This document shows positions 13,462 to 17,688 of a stretch of 17,688 nt of DNA, piece by piece. Below the pieces are notes generated by a model. The model was not told the origin of the DNA. It ran no database searches and saw only the letters and a program-made list of their open reading frames with translations. The DNA is from an uncultured Eubacteriales bacterium (GTDB lineage Bacteria; Bacillota; Clostridia; Oscillospirales; Oscillospiraceae), in contig URVR01000013.1 of NCBI GenBank assembly GCA_900551355.1, positions 1-17,688 on the forward strand. The letters run 5' to 3'. Position numbers and translations under genes: made by a program. Position 1 is the stretch's first letter. Each line of letters begins with the position of its first letter.

Positions 13462-14499
13462 ATGGAAACGGAGGTCAAACTGACAAAGCTGGCATCCTGC
13501 GCCGGCTGCGGCGCCAAGGTGGGTGCCGGCACGCTGGTCCACCTGTTGGAGGGCTTCCGCACCCACAGCGACCCCCGGCTGCTGGTGGGCTACGATCGCT
13601 CCGACGACGCCAGTGTCTATTATCTGGATGAGAACACGGCGCTGGTGCAGACCACCGACTTCTTCCCGCCCATCGTGAACGATCCCTTCCTGTACGGGCA
13701 GATCGCCGCGGCCAATGCCATCAGCGACGTGTACGCCATGGGCGGCGAGCCGAAGCTGGCGCTGAATATCCTGTGCCTGCCGGAGTCCATGACCCAGGAC
13801 ATGGTGCAGGAGCTGCTGCGGGGCGGCTACGACAAGGCCTACGAGGCCGGCGCCATCATCACCGGCGGTCACACCATCCACGGTGCGGAGCCTATTTACG
13901 GTCTGGCCGTGTCCGGCTTCGTCCATCCCAAAAGGATCCTGACCAACAGCGGCGCAAAGCCCGGCGACGTGCTGCTGCTGACAAAGCCGCTGGGCGTGGG
14001 CGTCCTGACCACCGCCGCCAAGGCGGGGCTGGTGGACGAGGCGGTGATGCAGCGCATCTACCGCCAGATGGCCACGCTGAACAAGGCGGCGCGGGACATC
14101 ATGGTAAAATACCGCGTCCACAGCTGCACCGACGTGACGGGCTTCGCCCTGCTGGGCCACAGCTTCGAGATGGCGCAGGGCAGCGGCTGCACCGTCCACC
14201 TCCGTGCGGCGGATGTACCTTTCCACCCGGAGGCGTGGGAGCTGGCAGACATGGGCTTTCTCCCCGCCGGCGCCTACCGCAACCGGGAGTACGCCGAGGC
14301 CGGCGTCACCGTCCGGAACGGCGTCTCCCGCACCATGCAGGATCTGCTGTACGATCCCCAGACCAGCGGCGGCCTGCTGATGGCCGTGGCGGCGGAGGAC
14401 GCGGACGCCTGCCTGCGGGAGCTGCGGGACAGCATCCCCGCCGCGGCCGCCGTGGGCTATGTCACGGAAAAGCAGGACAACTGGATTATACTGGAATGA
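13462..14499 (+). CDS. selD: Selenide, water dikinase (selenophosphate synthetase)
   Basis: 345-residue cytoplasmic enzyme converting selenide and ATP to selenophosphate, AMP and phosphate. The N-terminal loop is SCAGCGAK: Cys16 and Lys19 correspond to E. coli Cys17 and Lys20, the essential pair, while the second E. coli cysteine (Cys19) is Ala18 here; that one is not required. Mg-ATP-binding acidic residues are visible in RSDDA (D48, D49), TTDFF (D66) and NAISDVYAMGG (D89). GGHTIHGAEPIYGLAVSG and DPQTSGGLL are further AIRS/PurM-fold signatures. The active site uses Cys, not selenocysteine. GGAGGG lies just before the DUF3343 stop, 6 bases from the ATG. It is the last gene of the operon, followed by a strong terminator. 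Confidence 0.96.
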   Translation: METEVKLTKLASCAGCGAKVGAGTLVHLLEGFRTHSDPRLLVGYDRSDDASVYYLDENTALVQTTDFFPPIVNDPFLYGQIAAANAISDVYAMGGEPKLALNILCLPESMTQDMVQELLRGGYDKAYEAGAIITGGHTIHGAEPIYGLAVSGFVHPKRILTNSGAKPGDVLLLTKPLGVGVLTTAAKAGLVDEAVMQRIYRQMATLNKAARDIMVKYRVHSCTDVTGFALLGHSFEMAQGSGCTVHLRAADVPFHPEAWELADMGFLPAGAYRNREYAEAGVTVRNGVSRTMQDLLYDPQTSGGLLMAVAAEDADACLRELRDSIPAAAAVGYVTEKQDNWIILE

Positions 14500-14503
14500 A
14501 CGG

Positions 14504-14536
14504 AAGAGCCGGACACAGCTGTGTCCGGCTCTTTTT
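14504..14536 (+). terminator. Terminator of the yedE-selD operon
   Basis: A perfect 12-bp stem (14505-14516 with 14521-14532) with loop AGCT is followed by a run of T residues to 14536. It starts 5 bases after the selD stop. Confidence 0.93.
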
Positions 14537-14551
14537 ATCCCCCGGCGGGGG

Positions 14552-14580
14552 TTGCGCGGCGGCGCGCCGCCGTGTAGGAT
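14552..14580 (+). promoter_or_regulatory. Promoter of the small methyltransferase with a palindrome filling its spacer
   Basis: -35 TTGCGC (14552-14557), a 17-bp spacer, and -10 TAGGAT (14575-14580). The spacer holds the perfect 16-bp palindrome CGGCGGCGCGCCGCCG (14557-14572), the position expected for a repressor operator or a MerR-type site, although MerR promoters usually have 19-20 bp spacers. Confidence 0.5.
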
Positions 14581-14606
14581 AGAGAAAATGGAGAGGGGGC
14601 ACGGGA

Positions 14607-15197
14607 ATGATCGACAAGCGGGACGTCATCGCGTTTTTTGACCGGTGCGCACCGGACTGGGACGCCGGAATGGTGCGGCATGAGCCGGTGATACAAGCTA
14701 TTCTGGACAACGCGGGGGTAGGCCCCGGCATGCGCGTGCTGGATGTGGCCTGCGGCACCGGCGTGCTGTTCCCCGACTATCTGGCCCGGGGCGCCGTTGT
14801 CACGGGCATCGACATCTCCCCGGAGATGGCGCGGATCGCGGCGGAGAAGTTTGCCGGGGAGCCGCGGGTGCAGGTGCTGTGCGGCGATGTGGAGGAGACA
14901 GCGTTTCCGGAGACATTCGACGTGGTCATGGTGTACAACGCGTTCCCCCACTTCCCTGACCCGGCGCGGCTCATCGCACGGCTTGCGGGACTGGTGAAGC
15001 CCGGCGGGCGGCTGTCCGTGGCCCACGGCATGAGCCGGGCGGCCATCGACGGCCACCACAGCGGCGCGGCGCACCCCGTGTCCAACGGGCTGATGCACGA
15101 GGACGCACTGCGGGCGCTGCTGACACCGTACTGCGATGTGGATATCTGTATATCCGATGAACGGATGTATCAGGTGGCGGGAACGAAACGAACATAA
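14607..15197 (+). CDS. Class I SAM-dependent methyltransferase (UbiE-like)
   Basis: 196-residue cytoplasmic methyltransferase. Motif I is VLDVACGTG (44-52), motif II region TGIDIS (66-71), motif III GDVEE (93-97), then FDVVMVYNAFPHFPDP and LVKPGGRLSVAHG (129-141). A His pair (H150, H151) within a GHHSG segment is typical of a group common in gut Clostridia with no known substrate. The ATG follows GAGAGGGGG. The gene has its own promoter behind the selD terminator, so co-regulation with the selenium operon is possible but not shown. Methylation of selenide, tellurite or arsenic is one hypothesis from location; the sequence does not prove it. No terminator follows; the mobile element starts within about 70 bp. 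Confidence 0.85.
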   Translation: MIDKRDVIAFFDRCAPDWDAGMVRHEPVIQAILDNAGVGPGMRVLDVACGTGVLFPDYLARGAVVTGIDISPEMARIAAEKFAGEPRVQVLCGDVEETAFPETFDVVMVYNAFPHFPDPARLIARLAGLVKPGGRLSVAHGMSRAAIDGHHSGAAHPVSNGLMHEDALRALLTPYCDVDICISDERMYQVAGTKRT

Positions 15198-15269
15198 AAG
15201 GACGGCGGGCAAATCGGCGGGGGTCATAAGAAAGTAATATTGCTTTTTGCAGGAACGGCATGGCTTTGG
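15198..15269. other. Junction between chromosome and mobile element
   Basis: 72 bp between the methyltransferase stop and the recombinase stop. Composition changes from GC-rich (up to about 15222) to AT-rich (GTCATAAGAAAGTAATATTG, 15222-15241) in this stretch, and codon use changes with it. The attachment site should lie here, but the crossover cannot be fixed from one end alone. No gene is seen. Confidence 0.5.
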
Positions 15270-15283
15270 TCATGCCGTTTCCT
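15251..15283 (-). terminator. Hairpin over the recombinase stop codon
   Basis: Arms AGGAACGGCATG (15251-15262) and CATGCCGTTTCCT (15271-15283) pair with one bulged base and an 8-base loop, covering the last codons of the recombinase. No clear U-tract follows, so it may be a weak terminator or a recombinase-binding inverted repeat near the element end. Confidence 0.35.
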
Positions 15284-16988
15284 GTTTCAACAGTTCTTCC
15301 ACGGGGACAAAGCCCACAAGGTCGTAGGAGATGCGGACGCCCTGTCTGCGCTTTCCGCTGCTCTTGTCGGGGGCTTCGATGTAGATACCCTTGACAAGCT
15401 CTCGCAGGGCGTAGGGTGTCATTTCCTGCAAGTCCTCGTATTTGTGTACCCGCTGAATGAACTTCTCTAAATCTTCAATCTGTCGTTCCTGTACTTCAAT
15501 TTCCTGCCGTAAGCGGTGAATATCCACCTTGAGTTGCGCCTGTTCGTCCTCATAGGTCTTGCTCATAAGGGAAAAGCGTTCATCGGTGATGCGCCCGGAA
15601 ACATTGTCCTCATAGATGCGGATAAACAGTCGGTCAAGCTCTGCAAGGCGGCGTTCTGCCTGTGCAAGCTGCGTCTTGTAGCCACGGATGGCTTCCTCGC
15701 TGCTCATTCGCAACCGCTGCTCCATAACCGCCCTAAAATGCTTCTCGTAGCGTGTCACATAGAAGATAACCGCTTTCATGTGCATCCAGACCAATTCCTC
15801 CAACACAACCGCCCGGATAAAGTGTGCCGAGCAGCTTCCCGTGTTGCTGCGGTAGTTGGCGCATACGAAATGGTCTTGCCGCTTCTCAAAGTAGTTGGTG
15901 GTACAATACCGCATTTTCGCTCCGCAGTCGGCGCAATAGACCATGCCGGAAAACAAGCTGCTCTTGCCCGTTTTCGTTCTGCGGTGACGCTGCTTACGGA
16001 TCTGCTGCACCTTGTCAAAGACTTCCTGCTCGATGATTGCCGGGTGGGCGTTGTAGAAAACCGCCTGTTTCTCAATGGGCGTTTCCCTCTGCTTCTTGTC
16101 CCAGATAGAGTTGGTGTAGGTCTTGAAGTTGACCGTACAGCCTGTGTACTCCCGCCGTTCCAGAATATGAACAACCGTGTTGGTGTTCCAATGGTAGGGG
16201 TCGGCAGTTTCGGGGCTTGGGGATTTGATGCCCTCCCTGCGTTTGTAGGAAGTGGGGTTAAGCACCTTTTCCGCTTGGAGCAGCTTTGCAATCTGCATCG
16301 GACCTCTGCCCTCCATGCACAGCTTGAAGATGCGCTTGACTACAAGGGCGGCGGCTTCGTCCACAATCCACTTCGTTCTGTCCTCCGGGTCTTTGCGGTA
16401 GCCAAAAGGCACATTTGTTGTCAGCGGTACGCCACGCTCGCCCTTTGCTTTCTGCACAGCCCGGATTTTGCGGCTTGTGTCTTTGGCGAAAAACTCGTTA
16501 AACCAGTTTTTGATACCCGCCACATCGTTGTCGGTGCTGTTGGGGTCGATGGTGTCAAAGTGGTCGTTGATGGCAATATAGCGGACGCTGTATTTTGGAA
16601 AAGTGAAGTTGATATACAACCCGGTCAACGAGGAATTACGCCCAAGTCGGGAAAGGTCTTTCGTCAGCACTACTACTACTTTTCCCGCTTCGATTTCAGA
16701 CAGCATTTGCTGAAAGCCGGGGCGGTCATAGTTGGTGCCGCTGTACCCGTCATCTACGAAAAAGGTCGGGTTGGGAAAGCGGTGTTCTTTGGCGTAGCGG
16801 AGCAGGATGTCTTTCTGATTGGTGATGGAATTGCTATCGCCCTCGTTGGCGTCCTCCTGCGAAAGTCGGCAGTATAATGCGGTGATTTTTTCAGTTGCCC
16901 GTAACATTTCTGTTTCCTCCTTTAATGGGGCAACTGCCAGTACAGGATTGGTTGCTTCTATTGTACCAAGATTTTGTGAATTTGTCAT
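15270..16988 (-). CDS. Large serine recombinase (TnpX/DUF4368 type) of an integrative element
   Basis: 572 residues; excises and integrates the element. Order: resolvase domain about 35-180 with nucleophile Ser43 (YCRLSQED) and Arg115/Arg118 (DLSRLGRN); recombinase DNA-binding domain about 190-310 (VPFGYRKDPED..., W-N-VVHILERREYTG); zinc beta-ribbon with C352, C355, C376, C386 (YCADCG, VCANYRSNTGSC); coiled coil about 435-515; C-terminal DUF4368 region ending VGFVPVEELL. This is the Tn4451/Tn5397-like architecture. ATG 16988 overlaps the upstream stop (ATGA) and follows GGAGG. A second in-frame ATG at 16907, behind a strong AAAGGAGG, would give a protein beginning MLRATEKITALY, the usual start for relatives, so two starts are possible. 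The lower GC contrasts with the chromosome to the left. Confidence 0.94.
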   Translation of the reverse strand: MTNSQNLGTIEATNPVLAVAPLKEETEMLRATEKITALYCRLSQEDANEGDSNSITNQKDILLRYAKEHRFPNPTFFVDDGYSGTNYDRPGFQQMLSEIEAGKVVVVLTKDLSRLGRNSSLTGLYINFTFPKYSVRYIAINDHFDTIDPNSTDNDVAGIKNWFNEFFAKDTSRKIRAVQKAKGERGVPLTTNVPFGYRKDPEDRTKWIVDEAAALVVKRIFKLCMEGRGPMQIAKLLQAEKVLNPTSYKRREGIKSPSPETADPYHWNTNTVVHILERREYTGCTVNFKTYTNSIWDKKQRETPIEKQAVFYNAHPAIIEQEVFDKVQQIRKQRHRRTKTGKSSLFSGMVYCADCGAKMRYCTTNYFEKRQDHFVCANYRSNTGSCSAHFIRAVVLEELVWMHMKAVIFYVTRYEKHFRAVMEQRLRMSSEEAIRGYKTQLAQAERRLAELDRLFIRIYEDNVSGRITDERFSLMSKTYEDEQAQLKVDIHRLRQEIEVQERQIEDLEKFIQRVHKYEDLQEMTPYALRELVKGIYIEAPDKSSGKRRQGVRISYDLVGFVPVEELLKQETA

Positions 16989-17347
16989 TCCTGTTCCTCC
17001 TTCTTTTCTGTAAACTTTTCGCCCATAATGCGCTCCATTTTCTTGTCAAGCGTTTCCGTTCCGTCATAGCTGCCTGTGACGGTGTAGAGTGTGCCGCCGA
17101 TCTCCTTTTGCAAGGTGAATTCCGGCAGCCAGAAAGCGGAAAGATTTTTCACGCAGAGATGCCCGTCCTCGTTAAAGTAGCAGTTGTGGCGTACATGGTC
17201 GGGCGGTAGGGGCTGCGGTTTGAGATAGGGGTCAGAGCAGGAGAAATAATATTCTGTCAGCTCATCGTGGTCGGCTTCTTCCCATAGCCGGATTTCCTCT
17301 AACAGCTCCGGGTCGATTTCATGTTCAAACTCTTTGTTCTTGTTCAT
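16985..17347 (-). CDS. TnpW-like transposon-encoded protein
   Basis: 120 residues, acidic N-terminal half (EFEHEIDPELLEEIRLWEE) and a C-terminal segment, KEIGGTLYTVTGSYDGTETLDKKMERIM (82-108), that fits the small TnpW family found directly upstream of serine recombinases in Tn4451-like elements. Usual TnpW proteins are about 50-60 residues, so this one has an extra N-terminal part of about 75 residues containing three cysteines and an aromatic YYFSCSDPYLKPQPLPPD segment. ATG 17347 follows AAAGGAAA; earlier in-frame starts would run back into the relaxase gene without a ribosome site. The stop overlaps the recombinase start by 4 bases, so they are coupled. Function is unknown, perhaps an accessory or regulator of recombination. 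Confidence 0.7.
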   Translation of the reverse strand: MNKNKEFEHEIDPELLEEIRLWEEADHDELTEYYFSCSDPYLKPQPLPPDHVRHNCYFNEDGHLCVKNLSAFWLPEFTLQKEIGGTLYTVTGSYDGTETLDKKMERIMGEKFTEKKEEQE

Positions 17348-17370
17348 GGTGGTTTCCTTTCTCCGATGGC

Positions 17371-17688
17371 TCATCGGTCTATATTGTGATTTCTGGTTTT
17401 GCTCTGCTGCGGTGCGTCCTCTTTCAGCGCAATATCCACATAGCGGTGGATTTTTTGCAGATCGGAAACGACTTCCCGCTGTGCTTTCAGCTTGGCGTAC
17501 TCCGCTTCGTTCTCGGCGGTCAGCTTCGCAAGCTCGGTCTGCCACGCTTTAGGGGCCAGTTTCATATCCGGCAAGTTCGCCCGCAGATAACGGTTAGCCG
17601 CTTCCCATATCGTGAGGTCGGCTCGATGCGTTTCTGCAAACTTTTCCTGCTTGCCTTTCCAACGGATTTGCTTGTATTCATCATGGAC
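17371..17688 (-). CDS. Relaxase/mobilization protein, C-terminal end (continues past the right edge)
   Basis: The frame is open from base 17688 to the TGA at 17371-17373, giving 105 codons. It reads HDEYKQIRWKGKQEKFAETH, then ADLTIWEAANRYLRANLPD, then a charged helical tail (KAWQTELAKLTAENEAEYAKLKAQREVV...). This is the C-terminal region of MobA/VirD2-type relaxases of gut integrative elements, downstream of the nicking domain, with coiled-coil character. The catalytic Tyr and HxH motifs would be beyond the window. It lies 23 bases before the TnpW-like gene. An internal start near 17574 is not credible because the frame and family similarity continue upstream. Confidence 0.72.
   Translation of the reverse strand, partial: VHDEYKQIRWKGKQEKFAETHRADLTIWEAANRYLRANLPDMKLAPKAWQTELAKLTAENEAEYAKLKAQREVVSDLQKIHRYVDIALKEDAPQQSKTRNHNIDR

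Larger units (their letters stand above)
15270..17688 (-). mobile_element. Terminal part of an integrative/mobilizable element (continues past the right edge)
   Basis: Three collinear leftward genes, a relaxase C-terminus, a TnpW-like protein and a large serine recombinase, form the usual right-end module of gut Firmicutes integrative or mobilizable elements, with the recombinase outermost. GC content is visibly lower than in the chromosomal genes. The element end must lie in 15198-15269; the other end and any cargo are outside the window. Confidence 0.85.

Noticed and set aside
13005..14499. Possible selenocysteine (UGA) codons in the TusA-like, DUF3343 or selD genes
   Set aside because: The active-site positions are Cys codons (TusA C11, SelD C16). 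The TGA codons that occur are true stops followed at once by the next gene's start, and no SECIS-like stem-loop is placed after them.
15516..16877. Open frame of 453 codons antisense to the recombinase
   Set aside because: No recognisable domain; the opposite strand encodes a complete serine recombinase.

Overview
The window is a stretch of GC-rich bacterial chromosome with a clearly less GC-rich mobile element entering at the right edge. Several features suggest a strictly anaerobic, gut-type Clostridia (Oscillospiraceae-like) genome: a class I hybrid-cluster protein with all iron-sulfur ligands, an anaerobe-type selenium gene set, strong AGGAGG-type ribosome binding sites, SigA-type promoters with 17-bp spacers, and a Tn4451-type large serine recombinase. 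The taxon is inferred; there is no rRNA or other marker here, and I see no RNA genes or CRISPR arrays.

Layout. (1) 1-607 (-): N-terminal part of a repeat-containing lipoprotein that runs off the left edge. (2) 747-2318 (+): hcp, divergent from the lipoprotein. It converges on a MATE efflux gene (2351-3817, -), and one bidirectional terminator serves both. (3) 3991-5807 (+): FecCD-type permease and ABC ATPase, overlapping, with no binding-protein gene beside them. (4) 5812-6690 (-): a metallo-beta-lactamase-fold (MBL) hydrolase with its own promoter. (5) 6802-9494 (-): an operon of LCMT-type methyltransferase, a second MBL hydrolase, a 3'-truncated ATC-hydrolase-family gene, and an ABC-exporter remnant lacking most of its membrane domain and the middle of its ATPase. 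The operon is preceded by an elaborate leader (promoter, possible 16-codon reading frame, three hairpins). (6) 9713-14499: selenium locus. A cysteine desulfurase and a selenium-type LysR regulator lie leftward; yedE, a TusA-like gene, a DUF3343 gene and selD lie rightward from a shared 148-bp intergenic region. (7) 14607-15197 (+): a small SAM methyltransferase with its own promoter, whose spacer holds a perfect 16-bp palindrome. (8) 15198-17688: terminal part of an integrative/mobilizable element, read leftward (relaxase C-terminus, TnpW-like protein, large serine recombinase).

How the genes may work together. The selenium locus is coherent: YedE-family permease for uptake, cysteine desulfurase to release Se/S as persulfide, TusA-like and DUF3343 proteins as small cysteine carriers, and SelD to make selenophosphate. 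The LysR protein is probably the local regulator. The window has no selA, selB, selC or selU, so it cannot show whether selenophosphate goes to selenocysteine, selenouridine or the labile selenium cofactor of molybdenum hydroxylases. The operon in (5) looks like a decaying biosynthetic or detoxification cassette: its upstream genes are intact and its downstream genes carry deletion scars. The most unusual non-coding signal is the leader at about 9495-9623.
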